In this document: positions 17,959 to 27,432 of the stretch, in pieces | Layout of the letters: each line of letters begins with the position of its first letter | Numbering within the stretch: position 1 is the stretch's first letter | Assembly: GCA_964368765.1 (NCBI GenBank) | Contig: CAYJCU010000002.1 | Span: 3,161-67,160, forward strand | Source: JADFUS01 sp964368765 | GTDB taxonomy: Bacteria; Bacteroidota; Bacteroidia; Bacteroidales; Rikenellaceae | Length of the DNA stretch: 64,000 bases | Direction: 5' to 3' | Position numbers and translations under genes: made by a program | Notes under the pieces: model-generated | The model's database searches: none | What the model saw: only the letters and a program-made list of their open reading frames with translations | What the model was told of the DNA's origin: nothing

Positions 17959-19317
17959 CTATTTATTAGTATACACTTCTAACTCATGAAGTGAGATATA
18001 AGAATAAGTGTTTTGCATATATTCACTTGCTCCACTACCTGTATACCTTAGATTCCTATAAGTATCATGTACAATTAATTTTAAATATCTATACTCACTA
18101 ATTGGTAGAGGGAAGTCCACCTGTAACACTCCCGGATCTGCACTATCTAACTCTTCATTAGTCTTATATACACCATTTTGAAGCAAATTACCTGAAGCCT
18201 CTTTACACCAACGGTCTGCATGAATTGTCATAGGGTCATCCTCTATTTTTATTATCTCTACCCACGAGCTTTCATCATCCATATTATTAGATGCATATAT
18301 AGTAAAGCTTGCTGGTAATTTATTTTCATATGCACCCCTCCATACAGAACCGTAGACAGACGATGATCCAAACAGTGATGGAGCTGGTGGCCAATATCTA
18401 AATTTAATAATTGCGTAGATGTTGATACCTGATATAATAGACTCCTTGCCTAAATCAAGAATAAATGGTTTTTCGTATGCGTTTGGCCCAGCTAAGAATG
18501 TTGAATATATTCCATCTTTACCCATACCTCCATCAATAACTTCATAGCCTTTTGTGTCGCCATCAAATAGATATTTTACCCCTAGTTGATAATCTTCATC
18601 TTCAACAGACAATCCGTGTGGATCTATAAATTTAATATTCTCTGATGGCAATTTTACCTTTTCGTAGGCTTCAATATTTTCATACACTACCCTATCAACA
18701 ATATATCCTCTCAAATCCTCAGTACGGATTACAACTGTATTTGATTTAATATCTTCGGCAGTAGGGAAAATTATAGGCATATCAGCACCATCAAATATTA
18801 CACTTCGTAATGGAATAGTATCTATTTGATTCGTTTCGGGACTGATGCCTACATAATATATATGAGCAATACCTTTCGCATGTTCAGATAACGCACTATA
18901 GTCTACCGTAAAACCTGACCAAGCTGGTCGTACTACCGTTTTCTTTAAAAATTCAACAGGCCCAGAATCTAACGTCTCAAATGAAACCATTGTAGCACTA
19001 GACTCTATCTTATCACGGTTCATAAGAGACACTTCTGCTTCTGCCTTTTGAGCATAATCAAAACCAAGTAGTTCAATAGTATTGTCGGCATACGATCCTG
19101 TACGTTCTATAAGTTTCCCACGAGGATCAGTATATCTTACCTTAATATATAAGACCTCGCTATTTGATGGAAGGTTATATTTCATAATTGCACCTCCTGC
19201 AATAGGGGTAAACTCCAACTCTTCAGATGACATATTAATATCAAATATAGCATCATCTTCAGTCTCACAACCTACGAGTAGTAATAGTGCAAATACAATA
19301 TAAAATATTCGTTTCAT
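17959..19317 (-). CDS. Surface lipoprotein of the DUF4959/DUF5000/DUF5126 type
   Basis: 452 residues with a lipoprotein signal (lipobox LVGC, Cys about 17). The N-terminal half has two Ig/FnIII-like beta domains (LEFTPIAGGAIMKYNLP, LYIKVRYTDPRGKLIERTGS, then VEFLKKTVVRPAWSGFTVDY). The C-terminal half is discoidin-like (YLFDGDTKGYEVIDG, PFILDLGKESIISGINIYA, PASFTIYASNNMDDESSW, YRYLKLIVHDTYRN). This three-part layout is common directly downstream of SusD genes; family names are from memory. It is probably a cell-surface glycan- or glycopeptide-binding partner, but no catalytic residues are visible. Confidence 0.8.
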   Translation of the reverse strand: MKRIFYIVFALLLLVGCETEDDAIFDINMSSEELEFTPIAGGAIMKYNLPSNSEVLYIKVRYTDPRGKLIERTGSYADNTIELLGFDYAQKAEAEVSLMNRDKIESSATMVSFETLDSGPVEFLKKTVVRPAWSGFTVDYSALSEHAKGIAHIYYVGISPETNQIDTIPLRSVIFDGADMPIIFPTAEDIKSNTVVIRTEDLRGYIVDRVVYENIEAYEKVKLPSENIKFIDPHGLSVEDEDYQLGVKYLFDGDTKGYEVIDGGMGKDGIYSTFLAGPNAYEKPFILDLGKESIISGINIYAIIKFRYWPPAPSLFGSSSVYGSVWRGAYENKLPASFTIYASNNMDDESSWVEIIKIEDDPMTIHADRWCKEASGNLLQNGVYKTNEELDSADPGVLQVDFPLPISEYRYLKLIVHDTYRNLRYTGSGASEYMQNTYSYISLHELEVYTNK

Positions 19318-19355
19318 AATATTTATAATTTATAGTTTATAATTAAATTTGAGAA

Positions 19356-21299
19356 TTACCAACCTAAATTCTGAGTAACTCCCGATATCATCACCTCTTC
19401 AGCCCTTATCGGGAAAAGATAATCTCTAGGCGATGTAAATTTTCTATCCTTCCATACCTCTAGTGGTCCTTCAAAATTGTTATAGAATCCAGCTTCAGTA
19501 TTTGAGAAGGTATTCCATCCTCTAAGTGATTGATTAAGCTCTGTTTCAGCTGTTAGCCAACGACGAACATTGTAGAAACGTTTACCCTCAAATGCAAATT
19601 CATTATTCCACTCGTCGTGAATGATTTCTCTCATCCCTTCAATTGTATTTGGTTTATCAGCATCATTAGAATATGTAGACCACGATGTTCTAACATCAGG
19701 AATGCCAGCTCTCTTTCTAACTATATCAATTGCGTCATACACTTTTTCGGTAGGTCCTTCGTACTCATTCCATGCCTCAGCTTGCATTAAATAAAGTTCT
19801 GCTAATCTAAATATTATAAATGGATAGTCCTTTGAACCAGCATCTTCTATATCTTTAAATGACAATAATGGGTCTAATCCTTTCTTTAAAATATATCCCG
19901 ATAAATTTTGTGGCAATGAGGTATTTAGTACATCGTTCATAACACCTACCGCCTCATCTTGACGAGCTTTTACTAATAAATTATTTACATCCCCTGCTCC
20001 CTGTTGCCAATATAGGCGATCTGCAGCGATATTGGCATAAAAACGTGGTTCTCTAGCTAAGTGTAGTTTCAAAACATCGGTTCCTGAAGGCACTACCTTT
20101 GTGTATTGAGTACTAGATTCTGTCCCCATTTGATATCGATTAGTATAATCCCAATTTATGTCACTTTCAATTGGTAAGCCATTAACAGTATAGTATCGCT
20201 CTACAACATTTAAACTAGGGAATATTTGACCATCAGAATGAGGTGTAAATACCGGACTAGTGTATGGCACAACTGGAAGTGTGCGAAAAGTATACCTATA
20301 AGCTGGTGAATTCGGTCTCATAGCATATATTGATTCTACATTATCTAATAATCCTCTGTCCATAACTGACTCTTGAATATTTGTTATATGGTTAAGAAGA
20401 TCTGTTACTTTACCTCTTGAGTCATTATATAAACGAACGCCACCAAGCGTAGCATATTCTATTGCTTGATCAATAGCTTCAGCTGCCACTTTCCACTTCT
20501 CTTTATCATACTCTTGTGGGAATAAAAGCTCGCCATTCTTATTTTTTATCTCCCTATATGCAGAATTTCCATTAAATATTGGTGATGCAGCATATAGTAG
20601 TGCGTAAGCTTTAACTACCGCTACTGATGATTTATTATGAAATACTTTACGTGAGGTATCTTTCAAGTCTATATTTGGCAGAACTTCAATCGCCTCATCA
20701 CAAAGTGTTACGATAGCCTTAACACACTCATCTATTGAACTACGAGGTAACTGCATATCTGAAATATCACTATTTACTGCTATGTTTTCATCAATTATAA
20801 TGAATGGTCCGTAAGTCTTTAAAAATTCCAAATATATATGTGCTTTTAGTGCCTTAATTTCTGCTATCCACAGCTCTTTTTCACTATCTTGCATATTATA
20901 TACTTGGTCTATTTTTTCGATAAATATATTAATATATCTTAACGATTCAAACAGTCCATCATTTTTCCAAATATTACCATAAGGTTCTTGTGACATTTGA
21001 AGTCCGTCACCAATAAATAAACCACACCACTTACCTGTCGTTGTAGCCATTCGAAGTAGACGCGCATAATCTCCAGCAACAAATTCATCCGCCCCTACAA
21101 ATGATGGAGAGTGAATTACACTAGTAAACTGATTTACTGCGAGGGCATAACAAGTCTTTAACCATGTATCAACATCCTCTCTTTTTTCAAAGACGGTCTC
21201 TATGGTCTCAACATCATCTTCTGGCACTATATCAAGGTAATTACACCCTGAAACGAATATTGCCATAATAGCAACAAAAATATATCTTAAATGTTTCAT
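19356..21299 (-). CDS. SusD/RagB-family lipoprotein of the mobile element
   Basis: 647 residues, longer than the 515-residue chromosomal SusD. Lipobox VSGC (Cys about 19) followed by NYLDIVPEDDVETIETVF. Core motifs are IKALKAHIYLEFLKTYGPFIII (about 150), YPFIIFRLAELYLMQAEAWNE and the C-terminal HDEWNNEFAFEGKRFYNVRRW signature. It starts 20 bp after susC. It should form the surface lid of the SusC transporter and select ligand with the two discoidin-type lipoproteins downstream. The extra length lies in the middle, where loops around 300-420 may shape a large binding site. Confidence 0.93.
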   Translation of the reverse strand: MKHLRYIFVAIMAIFVSGCNYLDIVPEDDVETIETVFEKREDVDTWLKTCYALAVNQFTSVIHSPSFVGADEFVAGDYARLLRMATTTGKWCGLFIGDGLQMSQEPYGNIWKNDGLFESLRYINIFIEKIDQVYNMQDSEKELWIAEIKALKAHIYLEFLKTYGPFIIIDENIAVNSDISDMQLPRSSIDECVKAIVTLCDEAIEVLPNIDLKDTSRKVFHNKSSVAVVKAYALLYAASPIFNGNSAYREIKNKNGELLFPQEYDKEKWKVAAEAIDQAIEYATLGGVRLYNDSRGKVTDLLNHITNIQESVMDRGLLDNVESIYAMRPNSPAYRYTFRTLPVVPYTSPVFTPHSDGQIFPSLNVVERYYTVNGLPIESDINWDYTNRYQMGTESSTQYTKVVPSGTDVLKLHLAREPRFYANIAADRLYWQQGAGDVNNLLVKARQDEAVGVMNDVLNTSLPQNLSGYILKKGLDPLLSFKDIEDAGSKDYPFIIFRLAELYLMQAEAWNEYEGPTEKVYDAIDIVRKRAGIPDVRTSWSTYSNDADKPNTIEGMREIIHDEWNNEFAFEGKRFYNVRRWLTAETELNQSLRGWNTFSNTEAGFYNNFEGPLEVWKDRKFTSPRDYLFPIRAEEVMISGVTQNLGW

Positions 21300-21319
21300 A
21301 TTATTCTGAATTTTAATTG

Positions 21320-24300
21320 TTAGAAACTAAATGTTAAACCTAAAGCATATGTCTTTTGAATTGGGTAGTTAAAACCATTTTCACCTAATTCAACATCCCA
21401 TATATCAAAATCAGTAAATAAGAATGGATTGTTTGCCCTAACAAATACCTTCGCATTCTGTATTCTCCATCTCTGTAGCAGTGGCTTTGGTAGTTTATAT
21501 GCCAACTCTAGTGATGTAACACGTATAAAAGAGCATGAACGCATAAAATACGTACTCTTACGAACCTCTGAATTATCTTCATTATACCAATCCTCTTGTA
21601 TGTTGTGGTCGATTATATTTTGCTGTGATAATCTAGGCCAAAATGGCATATTTGTCATATTATCTTCACTCCAATGATCTTCATAAATTGCTGTAAGCAT
21701 AGCATTATCATTAGAAAAAGGAGAGATAGTAGATGGGTTAATAAAAAATGTACGTCTACCCGATCCCTGTAAAGCAAAACTAAATTCAAATTGTTTGTAA
21801 TTAATAAAACCGTTAAGTCCATATATAAGAGCTGGAACTTCAGGGTAACCTATATAAGTTGCATCTTCAACATCAATAACTCCATCATTATTTAGGTCAC
21901 GATACCTAATATCACCCGGCATAACATCTCCACCTTGTATTGGGGAATTTTCTATCTCTTCCCAATCAGCAAAAAGTCCATCGGCAATATATCCAATTTG
22001 TTGAGATATCTCTTGACCCACCTTTTTTTGATAATCAGGTTTGTCTGTAGCCTCTTCAATTTCAAGATATTCACTTTGTGCGTATGATAGTGTGCCATTA
22101 AGAATAACCCAAAAATCGCTATTGAATTGTTTTTGAAACTTAGCTGTTAAATCAACTCCTCTTGTTCGTCCTTTACCAATATTATCTAGTGGAGCGGTTG
22201 GAACACCCATTGATTGAGGTATCACAACTCTATTAGATATAATATTGTGACGCACCTCTTCAAAAGCATCTATGTTAAGATCAAATAATCCATCTAGAAA
22301 TGACATCTCAAGACCTAAATTTGCTTTCTCGGCCACCTCCCATTGTATTTCGGGGTTCGAATATGATAATACTCGATATGCATCTAGTGGTGCCATAAAT
22401 CCAGTAGGGTCTGCATACGACCTATATGTGGTTAATTCCGGTAGATATATGTATCGCTGACCTGATGAACCAGTGTATATTCCATCATTTCCTACCATAC
22501 CATATGATGCTCTAAATTTTAACAGGGATATAACGTTAGAAATAGACTCCATCCATTTCTCATCTGAAACTACCCATGCTATACCTCCTGCAGGGAAGAT
22601 ACCAAAACGATTCTCTTTAGGAAAGCGTTCTGATCCATTATATCCAAAACTAGCCTCAAAAAAGTATCGATCCTTATAGCCATAAGTACCACGAGCCGAA
22701 AAAATCATATTTCTGCCCGGTATTCCATTAAGAACAGATTTGATTGGGGTATATGTATGCTCTTGCATTTGTGCAACTGCGGTAAATGATGTCTGATGAT
22801 CACCCCATGCTGCTGAATGGTAGGCTCGCAGTTCATAAGCCAGACGAGTATCGGTATTACTAACAGTTCCTTGTGAATCAACAGAAAGTGTACGTTTAGC
22901 AGTCGCCGCATTTAAAGGGGTAAGACTAAACTTACCCGTAGTAAAGTCGTAATTATCATCAGTTAAACTATACAAATAAGGGGCGGTCTTATACACTGTT
23001 GCATAATAACCTGACTGCACAAGTGATACACTTGCCCTTACCTCTAATCCTTTGACTACCGAACTTAAATTATGAATGTATTCAGCCTTATTAATAGTAG
23101 AATATCGTGTTCTGTCAGTATAACCAGACTGAACATCTTTATAAGGATTTCTTGAGTAGGTATCCAAGCTACCAAAACGAAGATGTGGCCAGTTATAAGT
23201 ATCATCAGCAGGATACATCACAGCAAAATCAACAGGAGATGCACAAAATGCTAATCCGTAAGCATCATACACATCGGTAGCTGGGCCGTGTTGTTTATCA
23301 AGTGAAGCCGATGAGTTAATTAATAATTGGATGCCAGAGTTTAATTGTATGTTTAGATTTGTTCTATAAGTTATTTGATTATTTTTAATATTAATATCAA
23401 AATCATTTAACTTATCTGTCTTCAGCATTCCGTTATCTTGATTATAATTCACCGAAGCATAGTATTGCACTAGCTTTGAACCACCACGGATAGTTACACC
23501 AGCACGGTGATTAATGCTTTGATTTTTAAACATCATTCCATACCAGTCGTTTTGTGGATAGAGAAAATCTGGATATTTACCAGAAGCTGTTCTCTCAATC
23601 CTCTCTTGCGTATATCTTGGTTGAGCAGTAAGAGAACGACCTACAATGGCTTGATTAAATTGATTCATATAGGTCAATGGATCAACAATATCAATTTCTT
23701 TAGTTGGTTGCGAGGTAACTATTTCATATCTCGCAGTTGCGTACACACTACCCTCAACACCCTTTTTTGTTGTAACCAGAATAACTCCATTAGCACCACG
23801 TGCACCATACATTGCAGCAGCAGAGGCATCTTTCATTACTGAGAAAGTCTCTATATCCTCTGGTGCAATACGAGATAGATCTAACTTTGAAGTCTCAACA
23901 CCATCAAGTAGTATAAGAGGATCTTTATTTGCACCAGTCTGGAACGATGTAATACCACGAATATAGAATTGTGTATTCATTTCACCTTCCGTTAAAGCTC
24001 CTGGCATACCACCTGTCTGCCAACCGATTATTCCAGCAATTCTACCAGCAAATGATGATGTTAGATCGCTAGACGAACTCTTTAAATCCATTGGTTTTAC
24101 CGTTGTGATAGCCGAAACTACACTCTCTTTCTTTTGTGTTCCGAAAGCAACAACCGTAACATCTCCAACCTCTTGTACTTCCATACTTAGAGATGCTAAA
24201 ATATTTGTTGTCTCTTTGCGTATCCTTACATTTTGTGGTTTGTAACCCATACACGAAATCTCTATCGTGTTACCATTCTGAACATTGATAATAAAATTTC

Positions 24301-24808
24301 CATCTGCCTCGGTGATAGCTCCTTGACCGGTCTCTTTAATCAAGATCATAGCTCCTGCAATGGGTTTCTTATCACTATCCACGACCTTACCTGTAATAGT
24401 ACGAACCTTTGTATCCTCTTGGGGGGTGTTGTTTTTATCTTCAACAATAACAATATTATTATCAAATGTTTCGTAAGTACAACCACTATCTTTTAGTAGC
24501 TCTTTAAGAAACTCTTCAACACTCATATCTGTTACCTTTATACTCCTCTTAGGTAGTTTATTTGACAGCTCTTCAGTAATAATAAAATTGATATTAGTCT
24601 GTTTATTAAGCTCTAGAAGTATCTCTTTGATTGACATGTTTTTAACATCAATAGTTACTTTTTTTTCAGTAATTTGTTCTATTAATGATTGATTTTCATT
24701 GTTATAAGACTCAGCATAAGCGGTGACACTACAACAATATAGCATTAACACGCAAAATATTTTCAAATATTTCGTTGCTAAAATTCGTTTTTTAAATATA
24801 AATTTCAT
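21320..24808 (-). CDS. SusC/RagA-family TonB-dependent transporter with STN domain, cargo of the mobile element
   Basis: 1162 residues. Signal peptide (about 1-32, AVTAYAE), STN domain (about 48-125: VDVKNMSIKEILLELNKQT, KVTDMSVEEFLKELLKDS), carboxypeptidase-regulatory-like domain (about 138-215: VVDSDKKPIAGAMILI), plug starting TVVAFGTQKKESV, signature AAMYGARGANGVILVTTKKG, then a beta barrel ending LGLTFSF. It should import ligand in a TonB-dependent way and signal through its STN domain to the element's FecR and sigma. A stem-loop separates it from fecR, as in the chromosomal locus. The two SusC proteins are clearly different paralogues, so the element did not simply copy the neighbour. 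Confidence 0.95.
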   Translation of the reverse strand: MKFIFKKRILATKYLKIFCVLMLYCCSVTAYAESYNNENQSLIEQITEKKVTIDVKNMSIKEILLELNKQTNINFIITEELSNKLPKRSIKVTDMSVEEFLKELLKDSGCTYETFDNNIVIVEDKNNTPQEDTKVRTITGKVVDSDKKPIAGAMILIKETGQGAITEADGNFIINVQNGNTIEISCMGYKPQNVRIRKETTNILASLSMEVQEVGDVTVVAFGTQKKESVVSAITTVKPMDLKSSSSDLTSSFAGRIAGIIGWQTGGMPGALTEGEMNTQFYIRGITSFQTGANKDPLILLDGVETSKLDLSRIAPEDIETFSVMKDASAAAMYGARGANGVILVTTKKGVEGSVYATARYEIVTSQPTKEIDIVDPLTYMNQFNQAIVGRSLTAQPRYTQERIERTASGKYPDFLYPQNDWYGMMFKNQSINHRAGVTIRGGSKLVQYYASVNYNQDNGMLKTDKLNDFDINIKNNQITYRTNLNIQLNSGIQLLINSSASLDKQHGPATDVYDAYGLAFCASPVDFAVMYPADDTYNWPHLRFGSLDTYSRNPYKDVQSGYTDRTRYSTINKAEYIHNLSSVVKGLEVRASVSLVQSGYYATVYKTAPYLYSLTDDNYDFTTGKFSLTPLNAATAKRTLSVDSQGTVSNTDTRLAYELRAYHSAAWGDHQTSFTAVAQMQEHTYTPIKSVLNGIPGRNMIFSARGTYGYKDRYFFEASFGYNGSERFPKENRFGIFPAGGIAWVVSDEKWMESISNVISLLKFRASYGMVGNDGIYTGSSGQRYIYLPELTTYRSYADPTGFMAPLDAYRVLSYSNPEIQWEVAEKANLGLEMSFLDGLFDLNIDAFEEVRHNIISNRVVIPQSMGVPTAPLDNIGKGRTRGVDLTAKFQKQFNSDFWVILNGTLSYAQSEYLEIEEATDKPDYQKKVGQEISQQIGYIADGLFADWEEIENSPIQGGDVMPGDIRYRDLNNDGVIDVEDATYIGYPEVPALIYGLNGFINYKQFEFSFALQGSGRRTFFINPSTISPFSNDNAMLTAIYEDHWSEDNMTNMPFWPRLSQQNIIDHNIQEDWYNEDNSEVRKSTYFMRSCSFIRVTSLELAYKLPKPLLQRWRIQNAKVFVRANNPFLFTDFDIWDVELGENGFNYPIQKTYALGLTFSF

Positions 24809-24880
24809 AATTTTGTATTTATAGATTTTATATTACAGCTAATCTATTGCAAATTAGTAGCTGTGATACTAATTTTACTG

Positions 24881-24909
24881 AACTGGTTTCATTCGCAGTG
24901 GAACCAGTT
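24881..24909 (-). terminator. Stem-loop between element fecR and susC
   Basis: AACTGGTTTC (24881-24890) pairs with GGAACCAGTT (24900-24909) with one mismatch, 16 bp beyond the fecR stop. It may separate sigma/fecR transcription from the sigma-dependent susC transcript. No U-run follows. A second weak inverted repeat (CTAAT/ATTAG) lies around 24839-24857. Confidence 0.5.
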
Positions 24910-24925
24910 TTATATTTTTTATAGT

Positions 24926-26110
24926 CTATTCTGCCTTATATCTACCTCCTTTCTCCTTTATAAATTTAACCCCTGTTGAGAGCTCTATCATCTTTAGTAC
25001 AGACTCTAACTCTGTGCTTTTATCAAATGCTATTGTTGCTGAGATACTCTTCACACTGTCGCTCTGTAACTCTATATCTACACCATACCATCTATCCACA
25101 CACTCTAATATATAACCAATATTTTGATTGTTAAATATAAATGTATCACCCATCCAACTAATATAGTTTTGTGGGTTCACCTGCTCTGTTTTAGCCTCTT
25201 GTCTCTCTATATCTACCACGCATAAATCGTTTGGCTTAATAACAACTGCCTGTTGCCCACCATTATACTCAACCTCTACCGAACCCTCAACAAGACAGGT
25301 AGATACACTATGATTATTTGCATTAATATTAAACTTTGTACCCAGAACATTAATACTTATATTCTCTACATCAACAATAAAAGGTTTTGTCGATTTTACA
25401 ACATCAAAATAACCCTCTCCCTTTAGCTTAACCCTACGCTCCGAGCCAATAAATTTTGTAGGAAACTCTAACTCACTATCTGCATTAAGATATACTGTTG
25501 TACCATCATCAAGTGTTAAAGTTGTTGTATATTTTGTTGGAACTATAATTTTGTTAGTAGAGATAACTTCCTCTTTTGCCACCGCTACACTGCTCATACT
25601 AACTAATTCAGTTGTCGAAATCTTAGTTGCACCATCCTCACTCTCGCTATCAATGCTTATTATCTCGCTATTGCCAACAATAATTATTGGTTTATCAATT
25701 TTAACCTCGTTATTTGCAATAACCACCTCTTCTTGTGAAGTTACTGGTTGCGAATCGGGTCTATTATTATAAATCATAAAGCTAACGAAGATAACAGCAG
25801 CAACAACAGAGCTAACTATTGCTCTTATGCGTAGTTTAGTACGGCGTTTTGAAATTTCCTCAGATATAATAGCATTAAACTTCTCAATATCTCTAGTTTT
25901 ATTTGTAGAATCCTCTAAGTCCTTGCTTTCTGCTAGTGTGCAGATAAAATCTTTACTATTTGGGGTGCTCTCTAAAAAATCTTTTAGATTGGGGTAATCC
26001 TCTAATCTAGTGTTAAAGTTACTATCCTGCGCAACATTGAGCAGTTCATCTGCCACCCTCATTCGTCGGTGCATTAACTCTATTTCTCTTTTGTCTATAT
26101 GTTTTTTCAT
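24926..26110 (-). CDS. FecR-type anti-sigma factor of the mobile element
   Basis: 394 residues. Cytoplasmic N-terminus (about 1-95), one transmembrane helix (about 98-118, AIVSSVVAAVIFVSFMIY), a long Ser/Thr/Glu-rich linker, then the FecR domain (TLTLDDGTTVYLNADSELEF, KLKGEGYFDVVKSTKPFIV, ISINVLGTKFNI) and a DUF4974-like C-terminus (FNNQNIGYILECVDRWYGVDI). It should receive the signal from the element's SusC STN domain. It follows its sigma gene by 112 bp containing two stem-loops. Confidence 0.92.
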   Translation of the reverse strand: MKKHIDKREIELMHRRMRVADELLNVAQDSNFNTRLEDYPNLKDFLESTPNSKDFICTLAESKDLEDSTNKTRDIEKFNAIISEEISKRRTKLRIRAIVSSVVAAVIFVSFMIYNNRPDSQPVTSQEEVVIANNEVKIDKPIIIVGNSEIISIDSESEDGATKISTTELVSMSSVAVAKEEVISTNKIIVPTKYTTTLTLDDGTTVYLNADSELEFPTKFIGSERRVKLKGEGYFDVVKSTKPFIVDVENISINVLGTKFNINANNHSVSTCLVEGSVEVEYNGGQQAVVIKPNDLCVVDIERQEAKTEQVNPQNYISWMGDTFIFNNQNIGYILECVDRWYGVDIELQSDSVKSISATIAFDKSTELESVLKMIELSTGVKFIKEKGGRYKAE

Positions 26111-26115
26111 TTTTT

Positions 26116-26201
26116 CTCTCGTTTATAATTAGAACGAACGAGAGCACAACAATCGGAAATAGCTAGTTAAAAAAATGTAATTATTTTTCTAACTAGCTAT
26201 T
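26116..26201 (-). other. Two stem-loops between element sigma and fecR
   Basis: AATAGCTAGTTA (26158-26169) pairs exactly with TAACTAGCTATT (26190-26201). Closer to the fecR start, CTCTCGTT (about 26117-26124) pairs with AACGAGAG at about 26137-26144. They may lower fecR translation or partly terminate, setting the sigma to anti-sigma ratio. Confidence 0.5.
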
Positions 26202-26222
26202 AATTATTTGTATATCAAACTA

Positions 26223-26783
26223 TTAAATTTCGGTCAAGATATTGATAATTGCAAGTGCCTTTATTGTATTGGCTCCATATTTCATTAACTCTATCGCTTT
26301 TCGCTTTCTATTAAAAACGCTCTTTTCTGTTATATTGAGCTTTTCGGCTATCGACTTAACATCCCACCCCTCGATATGTAGCCTAATAACCTCAGAGTAG
26401 TTTTCGGGAAGTTTTGCTACCATCTCAGCAAATAGTGATTGGTACTCACTCTCGATTGCTGCCATATAGTAATGATTATCGTTGGATAGAATATGGTTCT
26501 TATACTTATCTACATATTTTTGATGTGTAAGGTAATCTTTGAATCTATTTTTGATAGCAATATAGATATATGCTTTAAGGTATCTAGCATCATCAAATAG
26601 CAGCTCTTTAGAGTGCCAAATATGTAGCAGCACATCGTGTATAACATCGCAGGCTTCAACCTCTGTTTCACGATATAATTTAGCTGTATATGAATGAATT
26701 TCATTATACACGATAGAGTAGACCTCGCTAAACGCAGAAGGCTCTCTCTTGTTGAATCGTCTATATAATGTTACCTCATCCAT
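26223..26783 (-). CDS. ECF sigma-70 factor (FecI-like) of the mobile element
   Basis: 186 residues from the Met at 26783; a start at 26795 would leave almost no leader after the promoter described next. Region 2: ACDVIHDVLLHIWHSKELLF and YLKAYIYIAIKNRFKDYL. Region 4: LPENYSEVIRLHIEGWDVKS with HTH IAEKLNITEKSVFNRKRKAI. It should activate the element's susC operon when FecR is signalled, making the cargo independent of host sigma genes. It has the same layout as the chromosomal sigma/FecR/SusC/SusD locus but is not a close copy. Confidence 0.92.
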   Translation of the reverse strand: MDEVTLYRRFNKREPSAFSEVYSIVYNEIHSYTAKLYRETEVEACDVIHDVLLHIWHSKELLFDDARYLKAYIYIAIKNRFKDYLTHQKYVDKYKNHILSNDNHYYMAAIESEYQSLFAEMVAKLPENYSEVIRLHIEGWDVKSIAEKLNITEKSVFNRKRKAIELMKYGANTIKALAIINILTEI

Positions 26784-26808
26784 AAAAACTACCACTCATA
26801 TTTAGTTG

Positions 26809-26840
26809 CAAATATACAAAATATAAGTTACAGAACAAAA
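26809..26840 (-). promoter_or_regulatory. Promoter of the element's sigma gene
   Basis: Minus strand TATATTTG (26816 to 26809) lies about 20 bp from TTTTG (26840 to 26836), a good match to the -33/-7 consensus. Transcription would begin near 26802, 19 nt before the ATG at 26783. Confidence 0.65.
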
Positions 26841-26852
26841 TTTCCAAAAAAA

Positions 26853-27419
26853 TTATCTGTTTTTCAACCCATCAATCTCCTTATTAAGCTTTTCAGCCTC
26901 TATAAGCTTGCGCCTAGCGTGCTCTTCGACTATTGCTTTTTGGCGGATGGTCTCCTCGTACTCCTTTATTGTTTGCCATATCTCCCTAATCCTCTTATTG
27001 TCTCGGTTGAGTTCAAAGAGATTTTCTAGCTCTGTTATTGTTTTGGGGGTCGCCTCGCCTTTCATCTTTATGTATCTATATTTAATATCGTTATCCCTTT
27101 GGTCGTAGTTTGGCTCTGTGTCAATGAAATATTTTGTTGCCAGACCAATTATTGTCAAAAATGAGAATAGTATGTAACATAGTATGCTCTTTGACTCTAT
27201 CGATACACTAAATTTGCTCTGCTTGATGATGGGCTTTCGTACTGCATCTATCACTTCGCCTGTCTTGTCAACGGCAGTTTGTAGCTGCTCTGTTAATGCT
27301 TCCACCCTTGCGTGGTCTATTGTTGGCTGTTGTGGCTGAGGAGCCGACAACCCCCTTTCGATTTTTATTAGTGATTTTTCTTGCTTTTTTAGCATCTCAA
27401 TAATTGCTTGTGTCTCCAT
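26853..27419 (-). CDS. Mobilization-region coiled-coil membrane protein
   Basis: 188 residues from METQAIIEMLKKQEKSLI. An upstream in-frame ATG at 27524 would overlap the relaxase gene deeply and is less likely. The N-terminal helix and hydrophilic part (about 1-90) is followed by one transmembrane segment (about 97-116, ILCYILFSFLTIIGLATKY) and a C-terminal coiled coil (KAIVEEHARRKLIEAEKLNK). It starts 13 bp after the relaxase stop. Proteins of this size and topology commonly accompany relaxase genes in Bacteroides mobilizable elements, perhaps linking the relaxosome to the membrane or helper coupling protein. The family is not securely recognised. Confidence 0.65.
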   Translation of the reverse strand: METQAIIEMLKKQEKSLIKIERGLSAPQPQQPTIDHARVEALTEQLQTAVDKTGEVIDAVRKPIIKQSKFSVSIESKSILCYILFSFLTIIGLATKYFIDTEPNYDQRDNDIKYRYIKMKGEATPKTITELENLFELNRDNKRIREIWQTIKEYEETIRQKAIVEEHARRKLIEAEKLNKEIDGLKNR

Positions 27420-27432
27420 TTTTTTAAAAAAT

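Noticed and set aside
16341..26795. Element cargo as a recent copy of the chromosomal SusCD locus
   Set aside because: The two sets share family motifs but differ throughout in sequence and in accessory lipoproteins.
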